The translations under genes were made by a program, and so were the position numbers. DNA of 48,866 nt from Flavobacteriia bacterium (GTDB lineage: Bacteria > Bacteroidota > Bacteroidia > Flavobacteriales > Flavobacteriaceae). The stretch's first letter is position 1. Each line of letters starts with the position of its first letter. Where the stretch lies: positions 1 to 48,866 of the forward strand of contig RGZR01000001.1 in assembly GCA_010031465.1 (NCBI GenBank). Reading direction: 5' to 3'. This document shows positions 35,298 through 45,092 of this stretch, piece after piece. A model generated the notes under the pieces. The model did no database searches and was not told the origin of the DNA. It was given only the letters and a program-made list of their open reading frames with translations.

Positions 35298-35305
35298 CAA
35301 ATATA
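35298..35305 (-). promoter_or_regulatory. -7 box of rpsP promoter
   Basis: The minus strand reads TATATTTGC, matching TAnnTTTG, 52 bases upstream of the rpsP ATG. CTTTTG upstream sits at 16 rather than 19 bases. The 217-bp gap to the SRAP gene holds only this, the leader hairpin and no further ORF. Confidence 0.5.
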
Positions 35306-35462
35306 GTGTATTTTACATATGCAAAAGTTTTTTTTAACTAATTTCTATATAGAGTGCGTTATCAAACTGAATCGTATGGATTTCTTATGACATAGTAGGT
35401 AGTACTTTCCTTCTATACTTTGAAAATAAAGTATTTTTACATAGATTTTTTTAGAATTTAAA

Positions 35463-36080
35463 ATGTGTTTTTACAGTGCCTTGTCAGCTTCAGGGGCCAC
35501 TCGGATCAAAAATGAGTGGGATGTAGTGGGTGAGCCCATTTCAGGAAATTTTAACGGCTTTGAGCATCCTATTACAAGTGTATTGACTGCATCAAATCCC
35601 AATCAAATCTTATCGATGGAGTGGGGTTTGCTTCCCCATTGGGCACAAGACCGTTCCTTTCAAAAAAGTACGCTCAACGCAAAAGGGGAAACTTGCGAAT
35701 CAAAACCTTCGTTTAAAGAGGCACAACGATGCTTAGTTTTGGCAGATTCGTTTTTTGAGTGGCGGTGGCTGGATGTAAAAGGAAAACAAAAACAAAAATT
35801 TGAACTTACCCTTTCTAATCAAAATCCTTTTGCCTTTGCAGGTTTATACGATAAATGGTGGGACCCCCATGCGCAACGAAGCGTATTTTCATATGCAATC
35901 GTCACCACCGAAGCGCAAGGAATTATGAGAGAAATACACAACAGTAAATTACGAATGCCGCTTATAGTGGATACTGCTGATCACAAAGCATGGTTGCATG
36001 GCGAATGGATAAACCCCGTGTCGGATATCCATGCCACTCCCGACGACGCCAGCGGTCAGCTTTCGTTTTGGACTTCATAA
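35463..36080 (+). CDS. SRAP domain protein (YedK/HMCES, abasic site processing)
   Basis: Crosslinks to abasic sites in single-stranded DNA and shields them from breakage. The 205 residues begin MCFYSALS, so Cys2 is exposed as the catalytic nucleophile after Met removal. Asn72 (TLNAKGET), Glu99 (FFEW) and His159 (REIHNSKLRMPLIV) match the other active-site residues of YedK. No SOS box was recognised upstream and the gene seems monocistronic. Confidence 0.92.
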   Translation: MCFYSALSASGATRIKNEWDVVGEPISGNFNGFEHPITSVLTASNPNQILSMEWGLLPHWAQDRSFQKSTLNAKGETCESKPSFKEAQRCLVLADSFFEWRWLDVKGKQKQKFELTLSNQNPFAFAGLYDKWWDPHAQRSVFSYAIVTTEAQGIMREIHNSKLRMPLIVDTADHKAWLHGEWINPVSDIHATPDDASGQLSFWTS

Positions 36081-36150
36081 GCGTAGAATGCACCCCCTCA
36101 ATAAGCGAATAAAAAACTGTCAGTTGCCCTTTCTATAGTAAAGGCCAAAA

Positions 36151-36182
36151 GTTGCTCAGCGGAATAAAAAATAGTACTTTTG
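36151..36182 (+). promoter_or_regulatory. Promoter of tig-clpP-clpX
   Basis: GTTG at 36151-36154 (-33), 20 bases of spacer, then TACTTTTG at 36175-36182 followed by C. This is one of the best promoter matches in the window, with an expected start near 36189 and an ATG at 36204. Confidence 0.68.
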
Positions 36183-36203
36183 CGCACTAAATTTACAACG
36201 ACA

Positions 36204-37535
36204 ATGAACATTAGCAGAACGGACATAGACGCCTTAAATGCAGAAGTAACCATCCAAATCGATCGGAGTGATTTTGAAACCCAAGTAAATTCAATTTTAC
36301 AAGACTATAAGAAAAACGTGAACCTTCCAGGATTTCGTAAAGGGCATGTGCCTATGGGAATGATTAAAAAACGGTACGAAATGGCTGTGATTGCAGAAGA
36401 AGTCAACAAACTGCTACGTGATAAGCTCGATTCGTATTTAAAAGAAGAAAAAATTGATCTTCTTGGATACCCGCTACCAAAAGAAAGTGAAACCCCTATG
36501 GATTGGACTGCGAATTCTATGGACTTTGCTTTTGAATTGGGTCTTGCTCCAAAATTTGAAGTTAAACTGGACAGTCTAAAAAAGGTGACCCAATATGAAA
36601 TTGAACCTGACACCAAAATGATTAACGAACAGGTTGAATATATCCGCAAACAATACGGTAAGTTAATTTCTCAGAAACATCCAGAAAAGGGGTTTGAAAT
36701 TACCGCTCAATTTAGAAATGAACTTGCTGAGCTTGAAAAAATCAGTATGATCACCTTTGAAAACCTGAAGTCTAAAAAAGTGATTGAGGATTTAAAAACT
36801 CAAACCATTGGAGCGGTGGTTAGCTATCCTGTAAAAGGATTGTTCTCTGACGAAGACCAAGCCAAACGGTTGTTAGGATTGGATGATCAAAAATGGGATC
36901 TGCTTAAAAAAGAGGACCTAACCCTAGAAGTTAAAGAAATCAATAAACGAGAGTTGGCCTCCTTAGACCAAACGCTTTTTGACAAACTCTATGAACCCGG
37001 CACGGTGACTTCGGAAGCGGAATTAAAGACCAAAATAAAAGAGGGATTAAAAAAACAGTTTGAACCCCAAACCGAACAAAAATTACTTAACGACATTACA
37101 GAGTATTTGGTTGATAAAACCAAATTCGATTTGCCTAAAACCTTTTTGCAAAAGTGGATTCAATCCAATGCTAAAGAGGAAATGAACGATGAACAAGCCA
37201 AAGAAGAATACCAACGCTCTGAAAAAGGAATACGCTATCAATTAATAGAAAGTCAACTGGTTAAAGAAAATAAATTGGACATGACTTTTGACGAATTAAA
37301 GGCCTTTACTGGAAACTTGGTGCGAAATCAAATGTTGCAATACGGACAACAACCCGATGAGCAACAAATGGAGGGCATTATTTCAAATGTATTGTCAAAT
37401 CAAGAAGAAACACGCCGTATTTCTGAACAGTTGATGAGCAACAAAATACTTACCTTTTTTAAGGAAAAAGCCCCTTTAAAAGTTAAAAAGGTGGGTTTTG
37501 ATGTATTTGTCAAAGAAGCTTATGGCAAATCATAA
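36204..37535 (+). CDS. tig: Trigger factor chaperone
   Basis: Ribosome-bound chaperone and prolyl isomerase for nascent chains. The 443 residues include the L23-binding signature GFRKGHVP near residue 41 (GFRxGxxP) in the N-terminal domain, a shorter, divergent PPIase region, and a helical C-terminal domain with basic and acidic stretches. The ATG at 36204 gives the usual start MNISRTDID; the open frame extends 24 bases upstream. It lies 38 bases before clpP in the conserved tig-clpP-clpX order. Confidence 0.95.
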   Translation: MNISRTDIDALNAEVTIQIDRSDFETQVNSILQDYKKNVNLPGFRKGHVPMGMIKKRYEMAVIAEEVNKLLRDKLDSYLKEEKIDLLGYPLPKESETPMDWTANSMDFAFELGLAPKFEVKLDSLKKVTQYEIEPDTKMINEQVEYIRKQYGKLISQKHPEKGFEITAQFRNELAELEKISMITFENLKSKKVIEDLKTQTIGAVVSYPVKGLFSDEDQAKRLLGLDDQKWDLLKKEDLTLEVKEINKRELASLDQTLFDKLYEPGTVTSEAELKTKIKEGLKKQFEPQTEQKLLNDITEYLVDKTKFDLPKTFLQKWIQSNAKEEMNDEQAKEEYQRSEKGIRYQLIESQLVKENKLDMTFDELKAFTGNLVRNQMLQYGQQPDEQQMEGIISNVLSNQEETRRISEQLMSNKILTFFKEKAPLKVKKVGFDVFVKEAYGKS

Positions 37536-37573
37536 TCGCATTATTTTCATTACTTTTAATAAAATTACCCGAA

Positions 37574-38239
37574 ATGAATTACGGAAAGGAATTTAAAAAA
37601 TACGCTACCAAACACCACGGGGTAAACGCCATGTATTATGATAAGATTGTCAGTAGTATGACACCCTACATCATAGAAGAACGTCAACTCAATGTGGCTC
37701 AAATGGATGTTTTTTCACGTTTAATGATGGACCGTATTATGTTCTTAGGAACTGCTATAGACGATCACGTTGCAAACGTGATTCAAGCCCAACTTCTCTT
37801 TTTGCAAAGTACTGATGCAAAACGCGATATTCAGATGTATATCAATTCTCCAGGAGGTAGTGTTTATGCCGGATTAGGCATTTATGATACCATGCAATTT
37901 ATTAGCCCCAATGTAGCCACTATTTGTACGGGGATTGCAGCCTCTATGGGTGCAGTTCTTTTGTGCGCAGGCCATGAAGGAAAACGTTCGGCCTTACCCC
38001 ATGCCCGTGTAATGATTCATCAACCCTTAGGGGGAGCCCAAGGACAAGCTTCAGACATCGAAATTACAGCTCGTGAAATTCTGAAACTCAAAGACGAATT
38101 GTATCAAATCATTGCCAAACATTCAGGACAAAGTTTTGAAAAAGTTACTAATGACAGTGACCGTGACTATTGGATGAAAGCTGATGAAGCTAAAGTATAC
38201 GGCATGGTAGATGAAGTATTAGAAAACGCCCCTCAATAA
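37574..38239 (+). CDS. clpP: ATP-dependent Clp protease proteolytic subunit
   Basis: Serine protease that forms the ClpXP barrel. The 221 residues carry an N-terminal propeptide-like stretch, [18 protein letters not shown], the catalytic Ser124 in [11 protein letters not shown], His149 in RVMIHQP, and an Asp in the [13 protein letters not shown] region. Length and position between tig and clpX are as expected. It ends 11 bases before clpX. Confidence 0.97.
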   Translation: MNYGKEFKKYATKHHGVNAMYYDKIVSSMTPYIIEERQLNVAQMDVFSRLMMDRIMFLGTAIDDHVANVIQAQLLFLQSTDAKRDIQMYINSPGGSVYAGLGIYDTMQFISPNVATICTGIAASMGAVLLCAGHEGKRSALPHARVMIHQPLGGAQGQASDIEITAREILKLKDELYQIIAKHSGQSFEKVTNDSDRDYWMKADEAKVYGMVDEVLENAPQ

Positions 38240-38250
38240 ATCGATACCCC

Positions 38251-39477
38251 ATGAGCGCTACGGATCTAAATTGTTCTTTTTGTGGAAGACCCAAACCGGA
38301 AACTCAACTTTTGATAGCAGGACTTGATGCTCACATTTGTGATCGTTGTATTATTCAGGCACATGGTATAGTTCAAGAGGAAACTGCTGAAGAAGCTATA
38401 AATGAGGTCGATCTAGAATTAAAGCCACCAAAAGAAATTAAATCTTTTTTAGATCAATACGTTATCGGACAAGAGGCTTCCAAAAGAGTATTGTCTGTCG
38501 CGGTATACAACCATTACAAACGATTGATGCAAGTGCCTTCTAAAGAAGAGGTTGAAATTCAAAAAAGTAATGTGTTGTTGGTGGGGCCCACAGGAACGGG
38601 AAAAACCCTTTTAGCACAAACCATAGCCCGTTATTTAAATGTTCCCATTGCCATTGTTGATGCTACCGTTTTAACCGAAGCAGGCTACGTGGGTGAAGAT
38701 GTTGAAAGTATTTTATCACGTTTGCTACAAGCCGCAGATTATGATTTAACTCGTGCACAACGTGGAATTGTTTTTATTGATGAAATTGATAAAATTGCCC
38801 GTAAAAGCGACAATCCCTCCATCACGCGTGATGTATCAGGAGAAGGCGTACAACAGGCACTGCTCAAATTATTAGAGGGTACCGTTGTTAATGTTCCCCC
38901 AAAAGGAGGCAGAAAACATCCGGATCAAAAATTTATTGAAGTAGATACTTCCAATATTCTTTTCATCGCCGGAGGGGCTTTTGATGGCATCGATGCGCAC
39001 ATAAGTAAACGATTAAATTTACAAGCCATTGGGTATAAAACGGCACAAGAACAACGGCATGTTCAAAAAGAAAACTTGCTGCAATACATTACACCAAAAG
39101 ATGTTAGGTCGTTTGGACTTATCCCTGAAATAATTGGAAGACTCCCCGTTTTGACCTATATGAATTCTCTTGACAAGGACACTTTACTGCAAATAATGAC
39201 CGTTCCTAAAAATGCCTTAACCAAACAATACGCCCGGCTTTTTGAAATGGACGGAATTGATTTGCAATTTACAGCGGGTGCACTTGAATTTATGGTAGAT
39301 AAAGCACTTACTTTTAATCTAGGCGCCAGGGGATTACGTTCGCTATGTGAAGCCGTTTTAAACGATGCAATGTTTGAACTTCCTGATAGTGATGTAAAAA
39401 AATTAAAGGTCACGAAACAATACGTAGATCAAAAACTATCAAAGGTAGAATGGCCTCAACTTAAAGCCGTTTCTTAA
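38251..39477 (+). CDS. clpX: ATP-dependent Clp protease ATP-binding subunit ClpX
   Basis: Unfoldase of ClpXP. The 408 residues show an N-terminal zinc domain with Cys8, Cys11, Cys30 and Cys33, Walker [11 protein letters not shown], Walker [12 protein letters not shown], sensor/box motifs and the ARGLR arginine segment ([10 protein letters not shown]). It shares its TTAA stop with the convergent GH3 gene (4-base overlap). Confidence 0.97.
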   Translation: MSATDLNCSFCGRPKPETQLLIAGLDAHICDRCIIQAHGIVQEETAEEAINEVDLELKPPKEIKSFLDQYVIGQEASKRVLSVAVYNHYKRLMQVPSKEEVEIQKSNVLLVGPTGTGKTLLAQTIARYLNVPIAIVDATVLTEAGYVGEDVESILSRLLQAADYDLTRAQRGIVFIDEIDKIARKSDNPSITRDVSGEGVQQALLKLLEGTVVNVPPKGGRKHPDQKFIEVDTSNILFIAGGAFDGIDAHISKRLNLQAIGYKTAQEQRHVQKENLLQYITPKDVRSFGLIPEIIGRLPVLTYMNSLDKDTLLQIMTVPKNALTKQYARLFEMDGIDLQFTAGALEFMVDKALTFNLGARGLRSLCEAVLNDAMFELPDSDVKKLKVTKQYVDQKLSKVEWPQLKAVS

Positions 39478-40994
39478 GCATTCATTTGAAGCAATTCCTC
39501 TACTATTTTTCTCGAATTTGACAATCTAGGTACTTTATGTTGACCGCCTAGTTTCCCATTTTTTGCCAACCATTCGTAAAACAACCCTTTTCGAGCTACG
39601 TTAATCGTAAGTCTATCTAAAGTCATATTCTTATAACGCTTGGCTTCATAATCGGAATTTTCTTCTTGAAGCGCTTGATCAAGCAATGCCGCAAACAGTT
39701 CCATTTTCTCGGGTTCTCTTTCGAATTCTATAACCCATTCATGCGCTCCCTTTTTTTGATTTTGCATAAAAATTGGAGCTGCTGTATAATTTGAGACGAC
39801 ACAGTTTAAATCTCTAGTCACCTTTTGAATTGCCTTTTCTGCATTATCAATTATTAATTCTTCGCCAAAAGCATTGATGTGGTGCTTGGTTCTACCGGTA
39901 ACTTGAATTCGATAAGGCGAAAGATGGGTAAAGCGAACGGTATCTCCAATTTTGTAACGCCAAAGTCCTGCATTTGTGGTTATAACAAGCGCATAATTTG
40001 TATTTAATTGGACTTCAGAAAGGGGGATGCAATTTGCTTCATCAAGGGCATCATTATCCAGATTAAAGGGTATGAATTCATAGAATATCCCATAGTCCAA
40101 CATAAGCAGAAGGTCCTCAGAATTGTTTTGGTCTTGAATAGCAAAAAACCCCTCAGAAGCATTGTATATTTCGTAAAATTGAAAGCCAGGTTTTGGAAAA
40201 AGACTACGGTACAAGTCGCGATACGGTTTAAAACTTACCCCACCATGAAAATAGACCTCTGCATCGGGCCATACCTCAGTAACCGTCGTTTTGCCTGTTT
40301 CGCGTAATACATTTTGTAGCAGTATTAACATCCATGAAGGAATTCCGGCCAAACTGGTTACTTTTTCAGGCAGTGTTTCTGTAATTATCGCTTTCATTTT
40401 GGTTTCCCATTCTGCAATTAAAGAAGTTTTATGGCTTGGGGTGCTGCTCAGTTCAGCCCAGAAGGGGAGGTTTTGAATAATTATGGCAGATAAATCTCCA
40501 AAAGAGCTGTTGTTTTCGTTATACAATTCATGACTTCCCCCAAGCCGTAAGCATTTGCCGCTAAGCAATTGGGAATGTTCATTATTATTGAAGTAAAGGG
40601 ATAGCATATCTTTTCCCGCTTTGTAATGACAATCTTCTAACGCTTCTGTGCTAACGGGAATAAATTTGCTTTTGGCTTGAGTGGTTCCACTTGATTTGGC
40701 AAACCACTTTATCGGACTAGGCCAAAAAATATTTTGAGTTCCCTTTCGGCAGCGCTCAATAGCTTCACTTATGGATTCGTAATTGCTTAAGGGAATTTTA
40801 TTTTTAAAATCGTTATAAGATTCAATGCTTTCAAAACCGTAGCGTTTGCCAACCTCGGTATATTTCGCTTTGGATATCAAATGGTACCGTAACTCTTCCT
40901 GAACTTCATTAGGAAATTTCATAAAAAGTTCTATTTGGTGAATTCTCTTTTTAAGAATCCAAGAGGCTATAGAGTGAAATAAGGGTAAGGGCAT
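39474..40994 (-). CDS. GH3 family protein (acyl-adenylate/amide synthetase-like)
   Basis: A 506-residue homologue of plant GH3 acyl-acid amido synthetases, a family also widespread in Bacteroidota. The ATP region [18 protein letters not shown], the [12 protein letters not shown] motif and [13 protein letters not shown] with the C-terminal [11 protein letters not shown] segment match adenylate-forming GH3 proteins. The bacterial substrate is unknown; a carboxylic acid to amino acid conjugation is plausible. It ends overlapping clpX by 4 bases. Confidence 0.86.
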   Translation of the reverse strand: MPLPLFHSIASWILKKRIHQIELFMKFPNEVQEELRYHLISKAKYTEVGKRYGFESIESYNDFKNKIPLSNYESISEAIERCRKGTQNIFWPSPIKWFAKSSGTTQAKSKFIPVSTEALEDCHYKAGKDMLSLYFNNNEHSQLLSGKCLRLGGSHELYNENNSSFGDLSAIIIQNLPFWAELSSTPSHKTSLIAEWETKMKAIITETLPEKVTSLAGIPSWMLILLQNVLRETGKTTVTEVWPDAEVYFHGGVSFKPYRDLYRSLFPKPGFQFYEIYNASEGFFAIQDQNNSEDLLLMLDYGIFYEFIPFNLDNDALDEANCIPLSEVQLNTNYALVITTNAGLWRYKIGDTVRFTHLSPYRIQVTGRTKHHINAFGEELIIDNAEKAIQKVTRDLNCVVSNYTAAPIFMQNQKKGAHEWVIEFEREPEKMELFAALLDQALQEENSDYEAKRYKNMTLDRLTINVARKGLFYEWLAKNGKLGGQHKVPRLSNSRKIVEELLQMNA

Positions 40995-41044
40995 AAAATA
41001 TTCGTTATCTTACTGCATAAAAATAAAGAAATATCAGCGAGCAG

Positions 41045-41839
41045 ATGTTTAAAACTACCTTAAAAAAAATGAAGACGGAAATGGCCAGTCCGATTCAATA
41101 CTATTTAGAAACTGAAAATGGGTTTTTGAATATTAATTTTTGCTTAGAAAAACAGCTCACACTTCAACATAAAGGTTCTCAGTGTTTACAATGTTCTCTT
41201 GAACGCCCCATTTTTAGACTGGGGTTTTGTCAGCGTTGTTTTTTTGACAGTCCAGCCGCTGGAGAGTGGATTATGCGCCCCGAATTAAGTAAGGCGCATT
41301 TGGGACAAGCCGATCGTGACCTAGCCTATGAAGCGGAGGTACAATTACAACCCCACATTGTGTATCTGGCTTTAAGTAGCCACTTAAAAGTAGGGGTAAC
41401 ACGTAAAAGCCAGTTGCCTACCCGTTGGATTGATCAAGGAGCGCATCAAGCTATGGCACTTTTAGAAGTTCCTAATCGATACCTTGCCGGTGTAGGTGAA
41501 GTGGCCTTAAAAGCCCATTTTTCAGACAAAACCAATTGGAGAAAAATGCTGCAAAAGCCAACAGAAAATATTGATTGGGAAGAAGAACGAAACAAGGCAT
41601 TGGATGTTTTACCCAACGATTTAAAACCCTATATAGTTCATGATTCTACAGAAAAGATAACCCTAGATTTTCCTGTGCACCAGTATCCTGAAAAAGTGAC
41701 CAGTTTAAACCTTGAAAAGACCCCTTTTTTTGAAGGGCAATTGGTGGGAATTAAAGGGCAATATTGGATCTTCGAAGATCAAACCGTGTTTAATGTACGC
41801 GGAAATGAAGGCCAAAAAATAATGTTGACAATTGCTTAA
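41045..41839 (+). CDS. DUF2797 protein with CxxC zinc ribbon
   Basis: A 264-residue protein matching DUF2797. A CxxC-x11-CxxC metal knuckle (Cys47, Cys50, Cys62, Cys65) is followed by a segment HIVYLALSSHLKVGVTRKS and TRWIDQGA that looks like the beta-strand and KVG-type pattern of GIY-YIG/T5orf172 nucleases. Whether it has nuclease activity is unknown. It starts about 50 bases from the divergent GH3 gene and overlaps rluF convergently by 4 bases. Confidence 0.75.
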   Translation: MFKTTLKKMKTEMASPIQYYLETENGFLNINFCLEKQLTLQHKGSQCLQCSLERPIFRLGFCQRCFFDSPAAGEWIMRPELSKAHLGQADRDLAYEAEVQLQPHIVYLALSSHLKVGVTRKSQLPTRWIDQGAHQAMALLEVPNRYLAGVGEVALKAHFSDKTNWRKMLQKPTENIDWEEERNKALDVLPNDLKPYIVHDSTEKITLDFPVHQYPEKVTSLNLEKTPFFEGQLVGIKGQYWIFEDQTVFNVRGNEGQKIMLTIA

Positions 41840-42567
41840 TGGATGTGCTTTGAAGAATCGGCTATTCGACGATTTAATTCACTGAGTTCTTTCCGGGTTA
41901 ACTCTCGGTATTTCCCTACTCCCATATCCAGTTCAATATTCATAATCCGAATCCGTTTTAAAGCAACCACACGGTAATCCAAATACTCACACATACGTCT
42001 GATTTGACGATTTAAACCTTGGGTAAGTATAATTCTAAACTTATTTTTATGGAGTTGTTCTACCACACATTTCCGGGTTACGGTATCTAAAACAGGCACA
42101 CCATTTGCCATTTTTTCAATAAAGTCCTTCGTAATCGGTTTGTTGACCGTTACGACATACTCCTTCTCATGGTTGTTTCGAGCCCGTAAAATCTTGTTCA
42201 CTATATCCCCGTCATTGGTTAGCAATATCAATCCTTCACTGGGTTTGTCTAACCGTCCGATAGGAAAAATACGAATGGGGTAATTGATGTAATCAATAAT
42301 GTTGTCTTTTTCCACTCGAGTATCAGTAGTACATACAATCCCGACAGGTTTATTAAACGCGAGATAAACTTGACGATCCCCTTGCGAATCAATAGAATGG
42401 CCATCTACCGAAATGTGATCGTTTGAGGTTACTTTTTGCCCCATAACAACGGGAACCCCGTTAACGGCTATGCGGCCTGCTTCAATAAGTTTATCAGCCT
42501 CTCTTCGAGAACAATACCCTACTTCACTTAGGTGTTTATTTATACGTACGCCTTCTTCTGTTGCCAT
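41836..42567 (-). CDS. rluF: 23S rRNA pseudouridine synthase RluF (RsuA family)
   Basis: Isomerises uridine in 23S rRNA. The 243 residues have an N-terminal S4 domain (about 6-65, RINKHLSEVGYCSRREADKLIEAGRI), the catalytic Asp in GRLDKPSEGLILLTND, and the C-terminal RsuA/RluB-type segment GLNRQIRRMCEYLDYRVVALKRIRI typical of RluF (U2604). Start MATEEGV at 42567 is used; an upstream frame adds only two residues. The gap to the downstream stop is the shared TTAA with DUF2797. Confidence 0.9.
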   Translation of the reverse strand: MATEEGVRINKHLSEVGYCSRREADKLIEAGRIAVNGVPVVMGQKVTSNDHISVDGHSIDSQGDRQVYLAFNKPVGIVCTTDTRVEKDNIIDYINYPIRIFPIGRLDKPSEGLILLTNDGDIVNKILRARNNHEKEYVVTVNKPITKDFIEKMANGVPVLDTVTRKCVVEQLHKNKFRIILTQGLNRQIRRMCEYLDYRVVALKRIRIMNIELDMGVGKYRELTRKELSELNRRIADSSKHIH

Positions 42568-42573
42568 AACCAA

Positions 42574-43275
42574 CTATATCTTAATTTCGTCTTGGGGGGC
42601 GAGATTGAATTTTTTTCGGAAGAGGTACACAAAAAAATACAAAAAGGGAGTGTCCAAAAACGCTACCAGTATTTTAAACAGAAAACCTGAAATCACTAAT
42701 CCCACAAACTGATCCCAAGACAGGATATTGAACAGACACAGCAGTCCAATTACCGCAACAGTATCAACGAGTTGCGAGCTAAAGGTTGAAAAATTATTAC
42801 GTAGCCATAGGTGTTTTCCGTGGGTAAACTTTTTCCAAAAATGATAAATTCGGATGTCGACAAATTGTGCGGCCAGATAGGCGATCATCGAGGCAAAAAC
42901 AGCAATGGGTGATAGTGCAAAAACGCGTTCAAAAAGAGCATCACTCACGGGTGAGTTTTCCAATGCTGGAACAGCATTGGCAAGAAGAAGTATTCCCATG
43001 GAAAAAAAGGAAGCAAAAATTCCCGCGACCACCACTTCATTTGCTTTTTTCTTCCCGTAGATTTCAGAAATCAAATCGGTAATTAAAAAGGTAAGGGGGT
43101 AGGGTAAAATTCCCACAGAAAGCTCAAAAAGGGAATTGCCAAAAATTGAAATTTGTATTGGGTACCAATAGAAGAATTTTTGAAATATTAAGTTAGACAC
43201 TACCAGCGAGGTAATAAATAATCCCGCCAAATAGAGGTATATTTTACGGGCGTGTTCTATGGGTTCAGCAGCCAT
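42574..43275 (-). CDS. Queuosine precursor transporter (YhhQ/VUT family)
   Basis: An inner-membrane protein of 233 residues with about six hydrophobic helices. The PLTFLITDLISEIYGKKKAN motif (DLxxEIYGxxxA) and the FSSQLVDTVAVIGL region are characteristic of the YhhQ/VUT family, which takes up the queuosine precursors preQ0/preQ1. It lies 6 bases upstream of rluF, consistent with an RNA-modification operon. Confidence 0.9.
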   Translation of the reverse strand: MAAEPIEHARKIYLYLAGLFITSLVVSNLIFQKFFYWYPIQISIFGNSLFELSVGILPYPLTFLITDLISEIYGKKKANEVVVAGIFASFFSMGILLLANAVPALENSPVSDALFERVFALSPIAVFASMIAYLAAQFVDIRIYHFWKKFTHGKHLWLRNNFSTFSSQLVDTVAVIGLLCLFNILSWDQFVGLVISGFLFKILVAFLDTPFLYFFVYLFRKKFNLAPQDEIKI

Positions 43276-45042
43276 TTATTGAATATTTAAGTCAAAAGGG
43301 AGTAAGGCCTGAAAGACGGTATACGAATTGGGATTGGTAAATGATTCTAAGGTGTGTTGCATCTTTTTAGGCACCCATCCTTCTAAGGGATGAGGAGAAA
43401 AAAGCGAAACAGAAACTCCCTGAAGGAGCGATTGTAAACTTTCTTCAAACTGAGGATAGGTCATCACATTGTATTCTTGAATTCCTGCGGCTTGTGCTGC
43501 AGCGTTTAGGGCATCTTGTATTCCTCCCAATTGGTCGGCTAGCCCTTGAGCCACAGCTTGATTTCCACTCCACACGCGTCCTTGGGCTAGGGTTTCAACT
43601 TCTCTTGCTGCTAATGAGCGCCCTTGTGCAACTCGATCTTTAAACAGGGCATAGGTTTGTTCAATTCCCTTTTCGGTTTGTGTTCTAAAATTATCCGTCA
43701 TAGGTGAAAAAAAACTATATCCTAGCCCGTTGGGATGGGTTTCAACACGTTCTGCACGAATGCCATTAGAGGCTAAAAAACCACTTGCATTAGGCAGGGT
43801 GGCAAATACGCCTATAGACCCCGTGACGGTTAGTGGGTCTAAAAAGATTTGATCGGCCCCAGCAGCGATATAATACCCCCCTGATGCGGCTACATTCCCC
43901 ATGGAGACAATCACGGGCTTTTTTGCTTTTACTTTTTCTATGGCTTGCCAAAGAAGCTCTGAGGTTAGTGCACTTCCCCCCGGAGAATCAACACGAAGTA
44001 CAACGGCTTTAATCCAATCGTCTTTTGCTAGGGTTTCAAACGCTTTTACAAAAGCCTCTTGCGTAATATAACTTTCCGATTCGGGTCCATACAAAATGGT
44101 TCCTTGTGCATACACTACCGCAATACGGTCTTTAATTTCTGAATTGTATTGCGAGGCGCTTCCCAAAAGTGAGGCTGTAGATACGTAGGATACGGAATCT
44201 TCTGCTGAAATTCCTAAGCGTTCTTTTACCATGGCTTCGAGGTCACTTTCATAGCCAAGTTGATCAACCAGGTGGGCTTCAAGGGCATCTAAGGGTACTG
44301 CAATTTTCGATTCTTGCGCCAGGGCATCAAGTGCAGATGGGCTCAAGCTTCGGGTTTCTGCCATTTCGTTGCGAAGGGTTTCCCATAGATTATTGAGCAA
44401 ACTTTTTATTTGAAAACGATTGTCAGCACTCATCTCATTTTCTAAAAAAGGCTCAACGGCACTTTTGTATTTTCCGTGACGTATAACCTCCATTTTTAGA
44501 CCGTAACGGTCTTGAAAATCTTTGTAGTATAAAACCTCTGAGGCCAACCCTTTAAATTCAATCATACCCGCTGGATTTAGAACAAGAGAATCCGCTACCG
44601 AGGTGAGGTAATAAGATTTTTGACTTGCAATATCATGATAGGCATAAATGAATTTTCCTGTTGCTTTAAATTTTAGCAATGCGTTTCGAATTTCTCTTAT
44701 TTGACTCCATCCGGCGGAGATAAAATCGGCCTGTAAAACAATTCCTTCAATATTAGGATGCTGGGCAGCTGTGTCTATCGCAAGTAAAAGCTCATGGAGA
44801 CCAATAATTTTATCATTAAGTTCGAACAAGACTTCAATTTCATTAAACGTAGGGGGACGGTCCGCAATTTGGGTATTCAAATTAAGTGTTACCACGCTAT
44901 TGGGTCTTGAAATTTTTGGCGCCATAGGCTCTTGTAGTATACTTGCTATACCGGAAATGAGCAGTAGCCCAAAAACCAAAAGTAAAGTCAGCGCTGTTAG
45001 TGTCCCTAATACGGAGGCAAAAAAACTTTTAATGAAATTCAT
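43276..45042 (-). CDS. sppA: Signal peptide peptidase SppA (67K type)
   Basis: Membrane-anchored serine protease degrading cleaved signal peptides. The 588 residues are the long double-domain form. A TM segment (about 10-33) follows the start, then the N-terminal half holds the catalytic Lys in RHGKYKSAVEPF and the C-terminal half the Ser in GNVAASGGYYIA (Ser-Lys dyad). The start MNFIKS (45042) fits a TM anchor; an in-frame ATG two codons upstream is equally possible. It follows a TATATTTG promoter and its stop abuts the transporter gene by one base. Confidence 0.93.
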   Translation of the reverse strand: MNFIKSFFASVLGTLTALTLLLVFGLLLISGIASILQEPMAPKISRPNSVVTLNLNTQIADRPPTFNEIEVLFELNDKIIGLHELLLAIDTAAQHPNIEGIVLQADFISAGWSQIREIRNALLKFKATGKFIYAYHDIASQKSYYLTSVADSLVLNPAGMIEFKGLASEVLYYKDFQDRYGLKMEVIRHGKYKSAVEPFLENEMSADNRFQIKSLLNNLWETLRNEMAETRSLSPSALDALAQESKIAVPLDALEAHLVDQLGYESDLEAMVKERLGISAEDSVSYVSTASLLGSASQYNSEIKDRIAVVYAQGTILYGPESESYITQEAFVKAFETLAKDDWIKAVVLRVDSPGGSALTSELLWQAIEKVKAKKPVIVSMGNVAASGGYYIAAGADQIFLDPLTVTGSIGVFATLPNASGFLASNGIRAERVETHPNGLGYSFFSPMTDNFRTQTEKGIEQTYALFKDRVAQGRSLAAREVETLAQGRVWSGNQAVAQGLADQLGGIQDALNAAAQAAGIQEYNVMTYPQFEESLQSLLQGVSVSLFSPHPLEGWVPKKMQHTLESFTNPNSYTVFQALLPFDLNIQ

Positions 45043-45061
45043 GTGCATGCAATTAACGCTA

Positions 45062-45069
45062 CAAATATA
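45062..45069 (-). promoter_or_regulatory. Promoter of sppA
   Basis: The minus strand has TATATTTG (TAnnTTTG) at this position, with TCTG 19 bases upstream as a partial -33 element. It lies about 20 bases before the sppA ATG and overlaps the oppositely directed folK promoter region. Confidence 0.6.
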
Positions 45070-45077
45070 GGGTTTTG

Positions 45078-45085
45078 TAGCTTTG
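45078..45085 (+). promoter_or_regulatory. -7 box of folK promoter
   Basis: TAGCTTTGC matches TAnnTTTG, ending 7 bases before the GTG start of folK. No good -33 box. The sppA and folK boxes lie within 24 bases on opposite strands, so the two promoters probably compete for polymerase. Confidence 0.45.
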
Positions 45086-45092
45086 CCCCAGA

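Noticed and set aside
36128-36144. Imperfect inverted repeat CCTTT...AAAGG upstream of the tig promoter
   Set aside because: Only five paired bases at the ends and no matching copy elsewhere; too weak to report as an operator.
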